Assembly (NCBI GenBank): GCA_948099385.1
Contig: CANUEZ040000129.1
Location: 7,694,501-7,758,500, forward strand
Length of the DNA: 64,000 bases
Direction: 5' to 3'
Origin: Fasciola hepatica
Taxonomy: Eukaryota; Platyhelminthes; Trematoda; Plagiorchiida; Fasciolidae
The notes beneath the pieces were generated by a model. That model saw only the letters and a program-made list of their open reading frames with translations, had not been told where the DNA came from and ran no database searches. Made by a program: the position numbers and the translations under genes. Shown piece after piece: positions 23,306 to 35,960 of the stretch (positions are counted from its first letter, which is position 1; every line of letters begins with the position of its first letter).

Positions 23306-26300
23306 GCCGCTGTAGGCTTATTTAGTAGTTGCCTCAGAAAGATCATTGTACTTATTCTTTCTATAATACTTGTTGACTTTGTACACTACTCAGCAATACT
23401 CGGATGAACGGTGTCAACCTTATTCACTGCAACGGATCAAACTGAAGATAATGTCCGCCCAGAATTTAGAAGACTGGATGCTCTAATGCTATTTATTTCC
23501 ACTTATATTCTCAGTACATTCGCATGCATATTCAACAGAAATGTGACTACATCGGAGAACTATATACTGACCAATCACTGTGTGACTGAAGAGCACTGAA
23601 AGGGGATAATTACTCAGTTCTCGGTCCATCCTATTGGCTGATTGCTGTCCTGGCTAATAAACACGTGGCTACACCGAGTTGTTTAAATCGGCGCAACATT
23701 GTTTTTCCCATGAATTATGGGTTGATTTACTCAGCTTGTACAACATGTTCTTCAAGTGGGATGGTTGGACGTAAATGCGGCTGGCGAACGAGTGTAAGAA
23801 GACCAACTGGTACAGTCTCAAGTTCACTGATGCTTCCGGTTACTGCACTGAAGTGGATTCGGTTAATGAATGAAGATAACTGGCATCAAGTGGACTGGAC
23901 AGTTAGTATGCCAATTATCAACGATATGCAAATAAGCATCGTTGTTATACTTAATTTATTTTTGTGATATCGAACCGAGCAATTCCACATAGCAAACCTA
24001 CTTGTCAGTAGTTATTTATTCGTTTTTCATCCATAATCTACAAGTAGGTGCTGCCAAACTGAAAATATAGTCATAGTCTTCCCCAGAGAAATGGAGTCCC
24101 AAATCACTGTATTGTAGGTCCAAGCACTAGACTTCGAGATTTCTTTGAGTTCTGTTTTACAGTGGGTCGACAATTCAGTCATTTCATGTCCACGATTCAG
24201 ATAGATATTTGCGGGTGAAATATTCAGAAGAAAACGTGTGCTACTGGAACTCAAGCCAACATATGTAGTCTAACTGAGCAGCACGCGAAATGTTTTGTGC
24301 CATTTGAGGTAGTTGTCTTATCACTCGAATATTATAGGATCTTATAATTCGATGAAGCATTTCTCTCTCTCATGCACCACAAAACTGAGTGAGGAATACG
24401 GCACATGGAGATTTCGTGGTCTATATTCAATTTTCTGTTGCACCAGAAATACACTTTGAAACTACAGACTCGTTAATTAGTGACAGGATAAAACCATCTG
24501 ACGGATCGAGCAAACACACCTGCAACTGACACAACTGTACATAGATCACGTCGATCAGTTTGTTGTGAAAACAAGGCGAGTAAATGCAAGATAGGGTGCG
24601 AGTAACAAAGCAAATTAGGACATGATTACGGAAGTGGAAACGGGACGGACACAGCTCATTTTCCCAACCATCGAGGTTGTGATTGAGCGCGGTCACCGTC
24701 ATTGGTGGATGATGTTCGTAAATAAAACAGTTAATGCTGAACCCTTTGAATTCGTACAGATAATGCTTGCGTGACCGTGTGCTCGTTGATCATTTTGGGA
24801 GCACCAAGTCAATGCAGAATTATCTAAGATAAATTGGTCAGCGGATCAGAGAATGTATCCAAAGTGACAATGAAACAAATGACACAATATGAACTTGCAA
24901 ATGTCCGCCGTTCTTCTTTGTACTTCGTAGATACCACAAGTTCAAACTTCGATCATAAGATCTTCTTTTAAAGGAAATTTGTGATAGTTCAAATCAAGAA
25001 GAGAACTTGTGCCAGAAAGAATTTTTTATCGAGAACTTGCTGGTGTTTTACATTGTGCACTACGGAGTGTCGTCTGTTCGCCACTGGTGGCGAGTTTTGT
25101 ACACTTCAACCCAGGTTTGATTATGGGGTACTGTATTGGGGGGCGTTACGAACATGAGCACAATATGAAATACACCGATACTGTTATTTGATTTTTGTAG
25201 ACTTCCTATGGCCACGTGATGATATACTACATCTCGTCTCATGTGAGTTTCCTAAACTTGAGTCTATGGCAATGCCTAAACATTTGTGATACTTTTGATG
25301 AGTAAATTGATGTTGCAACCATAATAATCACCCTTTTTTATACCAGACCGGATTTCACCGAAGAAAAATTATTTCCCCGAGGGAAGAATATAATGTAAAT
25401 TATCTTGAGTGATGTCTTCGGAACAAACATCGTTGTATGAGCCTTTAGAGAGTTGCTCATATTATCACTGATTTATTCTACCATGATGCTCCAGAATCAA
25501 TATGTTTTGATAAATGTAATAATGAGAAGATTGAGTGCAACTTGACTACTATTGTGCTCATTCATTTCCCAATATTACCTGTTCACAATAATAATCTGAG
25601 TAGTACTTTCTTGTGGTTCTGATTGACTGGTTTGTTACATAACAACCCGGTGTAAAAGTATATAGATGAAAGCAATTAAGTAACAAGTGATGCTCGAAAG
25701 AAGCACTGATAAAGCGGTCGCTTTAAATATCACTATGTTTTCCTACACAAATAATCTGCCACTTTTACTGCATGGATTGTTCACGACAAAAGTAGCGATG
25801 TCGCACGTGCTTTGATTGAAATTACAAGTTCATGACAAAATTCCGTAATTTTTGCGGCGATTTGTGCTTCATGCCATGGTTGGTTCAAACCTATAATAAA
25901 CATAAAGAAGTGACACTCAGGCCCAGATAGTTTTATTTTGTTCAAGGACGCGGGGCTTTTCGTTGTTCATCCGCTTGTTTTCGCGACCATTTTTTCCGTC
26001 AGCTGAAACACACGTTTATGTTTGCTTCACTTGCGGACAGTTGAAGCCCAGTTCGCCTAACTAACTTTGTGTCCGTTTCGGCTTTATTCTTAAAACGGGA
26101 TCAGCAAACTACATTATTTCAATACACACTGTCGTTCGCCGATCGTTTTAATTGCCGGCTTTGTGTCCCTAGACCATTCTAGTTGGCACCGCATGACCCG
26201 GACTACTCAAGTTCTCCCTGAAACCGGTCACATAGTCTCTTGGCTCTGTTCCATTGCACGAATATTTTGATTTTCTGAGGGACTGCGTTCCATTGATGGT

Positions 26301-26538
26301 TTTGGTTGTTTCTCTGTCTCCATTTTGTTTTCCTCCAGTATCTAAGTATTTTTTAGTATTACCAATCTGATCAAAAATGGGGAATAAATCGCATCAGTAT
26401 TCACACCTTTTTGAGCTTCGGCAGCAACAGTATTTATGCTGTAACCATTTTTGACTAATCATTTCCCGTCTGTTTCCCACCCGCAGTTGTTTCACGTAAA
26501 AACGGTGTGTCAGAACGAAATATTTCTACCAAATTTAT

Positions 26539-26721
26539 CTAAAGCAGATGGTGAATGTTCATCGTGGGACTTGGAATCCTTCTTTTGAAAATCAGGACAG
26601 AGTTTGGTAGTTCGTGTCCAACCGGAGTGTAGGATGGGGAAGAAAATGGACCAGGATTGGGATGAATGCATTGATTCGTAATAAACTCACCAACAATGCA
26701 AAACCAATGATCCCAACGCAC
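26539..26721 (-). pseudogene. Possible LINE 5' open-frame remnant with PNPGP motif
   Basis: The 60-codon minus-strand frame contains ITNQCIHPNPGPFSS. Many non-LTR retrotransposons have a QPNPGP string near the start of an open frame. It differs from the 2A-type DxExNPGP at the aspartate and glutamate, so ribosome skipping is not supported. No reverse transcriptase lies next to it. Confidence 0.3.
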
Positions 26722-29355
26722 AAACGGTTCACAGTCGTAATTTAACCAAAGGTTTGGAAACAGAATTCCACGACTGGATCAATTGTGGTCCGTATTATAG
26801 AATATGCAAGAAAAACAAACAGAATATACACAATTAGAAAAATTACTCCACTCAGTGCAATTAAACCAAATCAGATGTAATTTGGCTCGGTATCAAATTT
26901 TGCAAATAATTTTAAATTATTCAGGTATTACCCGAGTGTTAGAATTATGAACGATTCTTAATATTGTTCTACCAGTGGATTTGAACGAGACAAATATTAT
27001 GTGGTGAAGCATCCAGACTCAGATGTGGGTGATCAATTTGGAGCAAGAATATGTGGGTCAGTCGGTGAATACTTTTACACTGTTTTTGGAATGTGGAAAT
27101 CTTATAGTCCACTGAGGCCATAATTTATCATGGTCAGCAGACAGCGGGATGAAGAATTCAGTGAATAGGAGTATCCATGTCTGCATTCAATCTTCTACAT
27201 CACTCTAAATACTGTTGGCATTTTTAACATAACAGACAAAATTAGTGAAATTTTGCACCTGTCTATGAGATACAAGAATCCGAGGTTGAAGTCCTATGAC
27301 TGGTAATAGCAGACAGATTTCCTTTTTCGGCAATAACAAAGAAAAAGTTAAAAAGGCACATAAGCAATATTTCCTGGTAAAAGTTGAACGTCTTTGAATC
27401 GGAGAAAACGCAGAAATAATCAGTAAAATTTGGGTGAATCAAATTACCTGTCTACTAAGCACAATACCTTCCTTCGTCAAACCATAGGGTACCAGTTGTG
27501 GTATGTTGGATGCAGCCTTTTTCCGTTGGGGGTTGCAGGTGCACGATCTGTGAATACACAGACAGAAAAATCGCTGAGCCGGGGCTCACTACGTGCATAA
27601 GAAAGCATCAACACTTGAACCGATAACGATGGAAGCGGCAAGCTATGTATATTAGCGTTACAACAGTTTCGAATTTCCCCGAATAAATCAGTACAACACT
27701 TCTCAAACTGCTTAATCGTGCTTCGTGATTCTGCCGTTCTCTTCTTGCAGAGGTGGTGACCTAATTTGTGTAAGAATAAGTTTCCACTAACAATCATTGA
27801 AATACATCGGGATGCATGAAACATTTGCTTGACTTAGTTTGTCGTCGGAAGTAAACGATTTTAATACCCGTCTATTAATATTGCCCTCCCTCATATTGGA
27901 TACCAGCAAAATCAAGATGAAGGTCTCGCCCAAAAGCAGACTCCAACAAGATAATGCAACGTACGGGTTTCATCACCTGCTCATCGAATGGGTTGGTGAA
28001 AATGGTTCGGAAGATAATGTTGACACCTATCAACTGATCCACTGCAGATCTCAAATGTTGTGGATGACAATGTCCCGAAATATCACAAACAGCTACTTTT
28101 GAGACTCGTTGAACGGATTCTGTCCATCTTCAATTCCACAACTTCTCATAGCAGCCCCAGATTTATCGTCTTCATTGTTATTTTATTATTGAAGAAACAA
28201 GTAATTGCACATTTTCCACATTGTACTTTCGGTGAAATAATCGTGAACGCGATTGAGCATAGAATGCTCAGTGTTTACTGGCCATGTTACTTGACTCTAT
28301 TCTTAAATCACGAAAACAAACAAAAGACAGTAAGATGATTCAGAATATAATTTCTTGAGAAATAATGTATGGTGCTGTAATTATGTAATACTTTGCATTT
28401 GAACAGAAACCTATAAGTTCCTATTGGTGTATCCAATGAGCTGATGTTTTCGAATCGACTACCAATACACAATAGAGATCTCATTCAGTACATTGGATTT
28501 TCGGACTCTGAGATAGCTGTGTTTGCATCAGGGAGGAAGTATGAAGGTGTGAGACCCCAAAAATTAAAAAAACTACGATGTCAAGGAAATTTGGCCAGAA
28601 GCCAATAATCACCGTCAAATGTGTCCCCAAAATTATCAGCATCAATTTTTGAAAACGAGAATGTGCTGTTCTGGCTGTTTTGTAAATTTTGCGTGACACA
28701 TCTGCTGTTCATCAAAAAGTTACATCGATAGATACAGAGGAACCGGTTCACTATCAAACGTGTATAATGAAGCACTGAACTGATGGCGTTAAACGTGACA
28801 CGGGAAAAATTCGTCTCACGAAATTTTGTATGGGAATTTTCTAAAAAGCACTTTATGTCCCCACTGATCTCAGTAAATACTGCATCGCGTACACCCTTTC
28901 TTGTTCTTATCTAGTTAGTGACGTATACGAGAGAATTTACATGGTACTTTGAAATCAAGTTCTGAACGAAAAGGATAACTAGAGGAATTTTTTCAAAAGA
29001 CCATAGCTGATTTCGGATAACCTAATTGGCTGATAGATGATAAGTATGAAAATCTCGATCGGTGCGTGAATATGACCTTCTTTATTTGACAATACAATAA
29101 TTTGTGAAACATTTGAGCATTTCCATGAAGACATGAGGAGACGTCACTGGAAGCTGATAATTGTTTTCAGTTATCTATTTTGGTAATATCTCCCTCGAAC
29201 ATGAGAAATGTTCACCGAAATGCTCCAAGACAAGGCAAGGTAAGTCTGTCATCCAAAAGTATTAGGAATTATGACATCTGAATAATCTCTATATAAAACT
29301 GTGTTAGGTGATGAGTAGTTCCGTCAGACTTGGAAAAGTTTTAAGTATCCGATAT
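26722..29355. other. Unassigned stretch
   Basis: The opposing frames at 27477-27824 (minus) and 27839-28338 (plus) have no recognisable domain or splice support. Nothing else is seen. Confidence 0.45.
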
Positions 29356-29830
29356 ATAGAAGTCAATAGCATTAGATTGCACGATGTATTCCGGACCATT
29401 TCGCTGCATCTTCACTAGTGCATACTGCAGTCAAGGTGATCATTTATAAATGGTGAACTGAAAGTTCTCATGAGATCAAAGACAAAAATGCGCACACACA
29501 CAACTAATGATAGCAAATAAAAAGATGTTACCAAGGCAAGGTTAACGTAATTATCTATTCTCGCTGTTTGCACAGTTGAGCGTGACGTTGGTTAATTGCT
29601 AGTGCCTCCGCGTAGCTCAATAATCGTTGATTGTTTGTGACGTTAGCCTTGCCTTGGTAACGTCTTTTTATTTGCTATCATTAGTTGTGTGTGTGCACTT
29701 TTGCCTTTGATCTCATGAGAACTTTCAATTCACCATTTATAAATGATCACCTTGACTGCAGTATGCACTAGTGAAGATGCAACGAAATGGTCCGGAATAC
29801 ATCGTGCAATCTAATGCTATTGACTTCTAT
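29356..29830. repeat. Long inverted repeat, about 193-bp arms
   Basis: The left arm (29356-29548) and right arm (29640-29830) are reverse complements with only a handful of differences, separated by a 91-bp spacer. Each arm contains a short CA/GT run and the strings gcaaataaaaag and ccaaggcaagg. A transcript would fold into a very long stem. The arms have no coding capacity, so a foldback or MITE-type element is likely. Clear target duplications were not identified. Confidence 0.9.
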
Positions 29831-30099
29831 GTTCAAATTTGTATCGGGAAAGTTATGTTTTCATATCCGATATATGCCTGACCCAGACTTAAGCTAAACG
29901 TGGAATATCTGAACGGCCAGTTTGCCATCAACTCTGAAGCCTCCTCACTTCCCTCTCAATATATTGAGTCAAAAACTCAAACCCGTTACACCTGGCTCTG
30001 TGTTTTCTGTTATACTACAATTCAAGTGCCATAGATCTGGTGGCTACAACTTGCTATTACCAATATAAAAAGGCCTTGTTTTTCTAACTCACGTCCTCT

Positions 30100-31153
30100 T
30101 TGACTGATTTGTTCATTCGGTTTATTGATTCTGGGATGATTGTTGATTGTTGGAGATTTGAACGTGTCATACCCGTACCCAATGAATGATCCAACAAATA
30201 TAGTCCGATTGCCTGCAAATCCCCTTTGTTGAAGGTATTTGAGACCCACACTATGCCCCCATAATTCCACAGGTCAACACTCCCGATGCCATGAAATTTG
30301 CTTGCAAACCCCCTCTGAAATCCCTCGAGGCCGTTAGCCATATTGCCAATTCTATTGCTTCTACTCTTGGTCACGGCGATCGCAATGTCAGGCATATTGT
30401 TTTGACCTTACAAATACATGTATTATCCTGATCGTTATATTCTCTTGAACATTCTACTAGACAACGCGGTTGGTAGTCACGAAATAATCACCCTCCTATT
30501 CGCCCAATTTGTACACTGATGTAATCGAGATTGGTCTTCTAATAAATTTAACTTTGGTGTTTTCCAGAATGTTATTCCATCCACATTTCTTGTTTTCCTT
30601 TGTATAAGTGTGTTCCCCACCAAACTAAGTCTCACTGGTTGCAAATGAGTTGACGACGTTGCACTTTGATTTTCCGACATCGGAGGTGAAAGTTTGAATT
30701 TTCCTGAAAAAAGTTTGAATAAAACTTTGCTACTGGTCTACACTAAATTATCCTCCCTTCATTGTCCTAAAATGCGTTGACGTACTCTTCAGTCATCAAT
30801 ATGGATCATGCTGACAAAAAGCTTTAACTAACAATCCATACATATTTTTCGGCTGATAACCAATATCTCTCTATTACTTCTTCTGTTTGCTCTGTGGGAG
30901 ATATTCTAACTCACAACAGTGATCGGACTAGTTGAAATGGTCTGCAAAGAAGTCAAGTAATTTTGATGCATGTGACAAATTAAAAATTGCTTTCTACCTG
31001 ACGCCAAATATTATCTTCATTTTACAGGCATCAATGTCGTTTGTTCCTCTCCAGCTTACCCGAAGTTTCAAACACTCTGCTCACGTATGTCTGCGTATAG
31101 AAATCACCTCTTCTCTTGTACTGTCCGCCTACTGGAAGACCACGACCAAGTAA
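30100..31153 (+). pseudogene. LINE reverse transcriptase relic
   Basis: In broken frames: WRFERVIPVPNE followed by KYSPIACKSPLLKVFE (about 30150-30240), matching the IPIPK...YRPISLL...KVFE start of non-LTR reverse transcriptases; a VDDVAL-type string (about 30650) where the catalytic ADD should be; and WSAKKSSNFDACDKLKI (30935 onward), matching the W..k..fN..KC..L segment. Several stops interrupt it. The middle shares the repeat at 1-255. The family (CR1/RTE-like) is not resolved. Confidence 0.55.
30518..30772 (+). repeat. Dispersed repeat, copy 2
   Basis: The second copy of the repeat at 1-255, lying within the LINE relic. Confidence 0.6.
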
Positions 31154-32127
31154 TGAAAAATCTCGTCATTCTCTCTCGTCATGAATCCGACTGCGTGCCC
31201 AGTTTTATTTTGTTACCACGGATTCCTTTACACTATCCAACTTGACTTCACTCTCTGTCTTTCCTTTTCAATTCTAGTTTAAATCATACACGTGCTAAAC
31301 GTTCACCTTGCATCTGGTGCGTAAAAGAGTATGCTGACTAGACTTGACTTAAACCGCTCACGTTGGCTCCATCAGGGAGGATTAGAAACCATAGGGATGG
31401 GCACTTCCTTCGGTTACCTTTTTGATGCAGCCTAATAAGTTGAAACAGAATCGGTATTTCTAGGCGTGTATCGAGGGACCCGTTACCCCACAAGAACAAA
31501 GCTTAGAAAAGCTGACCATCACAGAGGTGAGTAGCATAAACGTACTAACACCTGCTCTTTGCCTACAACAACCTAGTTACGTGACCGATTTATTCAATTC
31601 CAATGACTCAGGTCCAATCCATGTAGTCTCCAGGATTTAGTCAAGAAGACTAACAAGCCAATCTAAAACTATCTCTCGTAAGATCACGTGTTCATTCCAC
31701 GTGAATGATGACTCTTTTAAATGTGCTTTGTACAGAATAGAGATTGGTTCATTTTAAATAATTGTCCACCTTCGAACCGGTATTCTATTGAGAAATGTGT
31801 CTACTATGTACCATGAATTGTAATACCATCATACTTTACCCTTGAAATCTATTTCACTTTGGAAGCAAGAAACATTTTCTGATGAAAGATGCTTTTTGCT
31901 CACAATAGACTAGACAGAGAGTGCGTATTCATAGTTACCAATAAACCTGTAGACATTTCATTCTGCAGAAACTTGGCATGTGAAATACGTCTGCTTTCTC
32001 AACCATCACACCCACACGCAACACAGTCCATTTTCCAACTCGCAATGAGACTCACCTCATGCCACGTCTGCTACGGTCAGCTGCACACGTTGGCCCGCAA
32101 TCATTCCGAGCCGTCTCTGCGATTTCA
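31154..32127. other. Unassigned stretch upstream of main gene
   Basis: No coding evidence. This is the likely 5' regulatory region of the gene starting at 32224. The plus-strand frame at 31889-32269 runs through the promoter and is a shadow. Confidence 0.4.
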
Positions 32128-32135
32128 TATAAAAA
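32128..32135 (+). promoter_or_regulatory. TATA box of the main acidic-protein gene
   Basis: The string tataaaaa lies 96 bp upstream of the signal-peptide ATG at 32224. That fits a start site near 32158 and a leader of roughly 65 nt. Confidence 0.5.
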
Positions 32136-32223
32136 GAGAGGATCACCCTGTGATAAACACACGGTTCAAACAAAACCAAGCCACAACGAAAGAAAATTTG
32201 AGTGCCGTTCCTGATTCTCCGAA

Positions 32224-32284
32224 ATGGGCCTGTCTCATCTCTCTATGTGCATATGTCTCTTCATTTTGACCTCGCAAGAATTAG
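32224..32284 (+). CDS. Exon 1, signal peptide, of secreted acidic protein gene
   Basis: The ATG follows a TATA box at a sensible distance. It encodes MGLSHLSMCICLFILTSQEL, a hydrophobic signal peptide with cleavage expected around the serine-glutamine end, so the protein should enter the secretory pathway. The exon stops after codon 20 plus one base at a strong donor (TTAG|GTATGT), leaving codon phase 1. Every following exon assigned here starts in phase 1 except one, and that one is met by a matching phase-0 donor. No acceptor precedes the ATG, which supports its being the first coding exon. The family is not recognised. Confidence 0.55.
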
Positions 32285-33469
32285 GTATGTTTCCTTTTGA
32301 TGTTGTTAGCTGAATTTCTCTTACTTTTAATAATCTCTGGGATTTTTTAATTCTTGTGAGAGTTTCTGTAAGATGTGTTCTTCTCGTAAGTATGAATTTA
32401 GACATAACAGCTATATACAAGAGTGATTTACATAATAAATCATAAACTCCTTCATAGGGGATGTTATGATTCCATTTTCACCGCTCTAGATTTTTGCACT
32501 ATTCGGAAGGAGTTTGTGATTATTTGTTGTTCAGATATTTTCCAGATGTATTAACACTATCAGCAGCTTTGAGCACTCGTGAAATCAGCTTGAATTAGCT
32601 AAAACGAAGTATGAAAGGCTATTGGGCTCCTTCCATGTAAGCAACGAGTAGCAGTAAGAGAAGTTGACGCGAACAAACAGATGCCCAAATATATCGGATT
32701 ACCTTTTTCTGCATAACACCATAGTATTGGAGCGAACTTTCAGGTGAAGGTGCTTGCTAGATGCAGCATAAATACGAGGAAGTTATGAGAGACTGTTTAT
32801 TCCAACAAGCCTGACAGCTTACTTCCGCAAACTCATACTTATATTTGAAGTCTAGAAATGATCGGGTATGATCCTGTTAATTCATTGGGGAAAAACTGGT
32901 ATCACTTGATTAAAGTATGAAATGAAGTAGCCTGTAGCATCATCCCATTTATCCGATTATTTTCTCTCCTCAAGGTCACGCGAGAAAACAAACAGTCAAC
33001 AAGACAGGTGCGTGAATGAGAGCTCAGATTTGGTGTCTGTGTTGTCTAATATTTAGAACCACGTTCCCGTCACAAACATCATTCTTCCCTCAACTGTCAG
33101 AATAATGGCTAATGCCAAACATGTAGAAGACTAGATTTGTCATGTTACAAGCTGACTGTTAGATCTGAGGACACATTTTGCGCATGCCAGTAGGAATATT
33201 CAGTGAATTACTTAGACAGTACGAATAGACTATCGCACCAAAGGATTATTGAAATGTAACCGGCTTGACTAAACACAGAAATGAGATAATCAGTTTTTGC
33301 AAGTTGGAGTGCATTAACCAACATTCGTTGCTCTCATTACGAACTAAATTGATGATGCATGATCATGAGTCGTCTGGTTTTTCGATGCCGGTAGATATGT
33401 TTTTTTACTTTTCCAGCCCCAAAATTTTTTGGAAGATAGTAAATATGGGTCATCCTATTTTATGTGCAG

Positions 33470-33619
33470 GCAATAAAACTGGTGCACTTGTTGAAGAACT
33501 TGTCAGGCACATTTTTACTGAACCAGTTGCTCAAGGAGGAACCTCTACAGGGGTTGAGGAAATTAGTATGGATACGATAAAAAACGAGCCACTTTCCGAT
33601 GCGACGTCATGGGCAATAG
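33470..33619 (+). CDS. Exon 2 of secreted acidic protein gene
   Basis: A 150-bp exon lies between tttatgtgcag and a GTTAGT donor, phase 1 at both ends (50 codons). It encodes a segment starting GNKTGALVEELVRHIF and ending SMDTIKNEPLSDATSWAI, amphipathic at first and acidic later. The NKT is a potential N-glycosylation site. It is the first plausible partner for the signal-peptide exon 1.2 kb upstream. Its last residues (ATSWAIG) resemble the end of the 44135 exon (TSSWGVG), hinting that these exons share ancestry. Confidence 0.55.
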
Positions 33620-35057
33620 GTTAGTGTTTCAAGCCTCTCATACTGACAAACAGACAATTTCCCAAAAACTTTATCATGAGCAACTACCTACCTTGTACAA
33701 CCCAGAAAGCCTGACTTTCTACATCTTCGATGAGATGCTTCAAAGAAGATGTGATTATTGGATAGGAAGTTGATGAAAAGTTATTCCGACCCATGTGATC
33801 AAATCATGATTAGTCATAGAATGTAAAGGAGACGGAAGTAGCCAAAGTGCACTTGTTCGTGTTCAACTTGCGTAGAAGATGCAGATTTTGTCGAGACTGG
33901 TTCGTTGGATTTTGACAGTGATTATTGGTTCAGGGTCATTTTGTCAGATATTTAGTTGACTGAAGAAACAGCCTTGGTAAGGCGTTCTGCTTATCAAAGA
34001 ATTGAACAAAGTTTGCGTCTGAAACCGAGACAACAAAATATTTTGCGCAGACTGAATCAAATCAGTATAGAGAGAACTTTCAATTGTAGACGGCACTTGG
34101 TTTCAGCTAGATTTTTTATACTGTCCGGCAGACTGTTCGCTGGCCTGTGTAGCTCCTCTTTTGTTGTCTTGTGAACAGTGTTCCCTGTCCCGCTTGTTAG
34201 TCCTTTGGAGTTGCGTGATCATGTTCGAAACCAGTATGTTTCATCGACATACAATCAGAAAATAAGAGATGAAAAATCGGAGGTACTACATGTCCCATAT
34301 ATCCACGGATTTAGTCCAGTACTAGCATAGATGGACTGATCTGTGAAGCAGTTTTATCTTTGATCAGTGAGTGAATATTAAATTAGTACTGTGAAAAGTT
34401 ACCAAATAGTATGAGTGTTGATATGTAGTGGCAATATGTTGCCAGCCGTGGAGTTCTTCTGTAGAGAATATCGTATTTTAATCCCAGTCGGGATACGGAG
34501 AATGAGATTTTCGCTGTTCATACGCCATATCAATCCAATAAGTGGCCAGAGATGTGAGTTTGTTCAGTGATTGGTGCTGTTACTTCTTCGAATAGCAAAA
34601 TATTTTGAAAATAATCACAAAGCCAGCACATTCTCGTGATGAGAGTATTATAAGATAAAAACAACTTTTTCAAATGGTTACTCAAGAATAAAATAGCATA
34701 TTTTCAAACAGAAATTTCTTTCTGAACAAATTTCCTGATAAATCAAGTCTATTTATATTTGATCGTGTATGTACGGTAACTGCGCTCTCGAAAATGACGA
34801 CAGTCGGTCTTTGTTTCGTGTTCCTTTGGTAACCTATTTTCAGACAGGTTTACAATTCAATGCTCCTGGGATAACTATCTGAAGTGATTTTGTGTCATGT
34901 GGTGTATGTGTGTGTGTGTTATTGAATGTGTGAGAGCGAGTATTTTGAATGTGGGGTTCAGTTTCCGATTGTCTGATGACCTTCACCCATAAGTGAAGTT
35001 GGTGTCATCAACATGACTGACACCTCTGCTACATCGCTTTGGTTGATGCTTATATGA
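33620..35057. other. Intron, nothing recognised
   Basis: Probable intron of the main gene. It contains a short GT run (about 34906-34920) and no coding evidence. Confidence 0.4.
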
Positions 35058-35271
35058 CGTACACAATGTTAGTAAACCCAATCTATTTTTTCTCCTTTTT
35101 TCCGATGATCACTTTTGAGCAAGACCAGTTTGGGTGACCAAAATTCGGCACACGGAGGTAACAAACCAGTGCAATACGATACTTGCACGTGGATCATAGA
35201 AATGAGACTGATGAATTGACTCATCTTCGACCACGCCCATAGGAAGGTGCGGGATGCCGACAAACCCACCC

Positions 35272-35602
35272 CTAGATGAATGGCTGAGCAAATAGATGGT
35301 TACGAAACACAGTATCCTCTATTGTTAGTGACTGAAACCCAACTTCGAAGCACAATTCCTGTTTTACTCTGGATGTTTCAAGTTCCATATCATTCATTTC
35401 ATTGAGGATGGCGATCGCCAACTCATGCGAAGCCTTGAAGTCACTTCCTTGCACACAGAGTCGCCTGGCTAGCAGATCCCACACATTCTCAATCGTGTTC
35501 AAGTTTAGATTAAGGTCGGGCCAGACCATGAAATCCATGTTTCGGGTTGAGCAGCTGGATTCTGATGTCACTGGCCATGCTTAAGGCTACGTCGTAATAT
35601 AT

Positions 35603-35633
<31 letters not shown>

Positions 35634-35960
35634 ATATCATACGTATATGTAGTTATATATAAATCATTTCATTCGGCTGATTTTTCCCAACTATTGTGTG
35701 TGAAGAATGAATTCAATATCGGCCATTTTCCACCCTCCTGGATATGCTAGCCGAGTTTTTTCGTCTTCAAAATCCACACCCTGTATTATCAGAGAACCAA
35801 CAGCAAAAGGCTCGGCAAATGAGTTTCAGCTTGCTTCTCCCGAATTCGTGTCAGTAATGCATGGTTCCATCGGATCAGTAATAACCAAACTTCTCATCGC
35901 AGAATATCACATCGTTCCATCCAGCATTCCAAATGAGCAGTTTACAAGTCATTCTGTTCC
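35272..35960 (-). pseudogene. Tc1/mariner transposase relic
   Basis: Right to left, the frame pieces read WNDVIFCDEKFGYY (about 35920-35880; first catalytic aspartate in the FSDE-type motif), then a stretch broken by stops and a (TA)n microsatellite, then MDFMVWPDLNLNLNTIENVWDLLARRL (about 35545-35465). The last piece matches the WPAQSPDLNPIENVWDLL block that carries the final catalytic acidic residue. The second aspartate region (usually QDNAPxH) is not readable. The 99-codon open frame at 35272-35571 is the best preserved part; the rest is frameshifted and inactive. Confidence 0.75.
35608..35632. repeat. (TA)n microsatellite
   Basis: A short TA run within the Tc1 transposase relic. Confidence 0.9.

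Larger units (their letters stand above)
22471..26538. other. Unassigned stretch
   Basis: The part nearest the Helitron (22471-22900) probably holds its 5' leader, but I cannot place the terminal TC. A strong TATA-like site is at 23027 and a tRNA-like head at 23245-23305 (separate entries). Frames at 23665-23967 and 24427-24702 are not recognised. Nothing else is supported. Confidence 0.4.

Noticed and set aside
26539..26721. 2A ribosome-skipping peptide suggested by PNPGP
   Set aside because: The required D-x-E before NPGP is absent (CIHPNPGP). A LINE 5' remnant explains it better.
27839..28102. Tc1 transposase suggested by a QQDNA string
   Set aside because: No other transposase block or inverted repeat is nearby; the string alone is not evidence.
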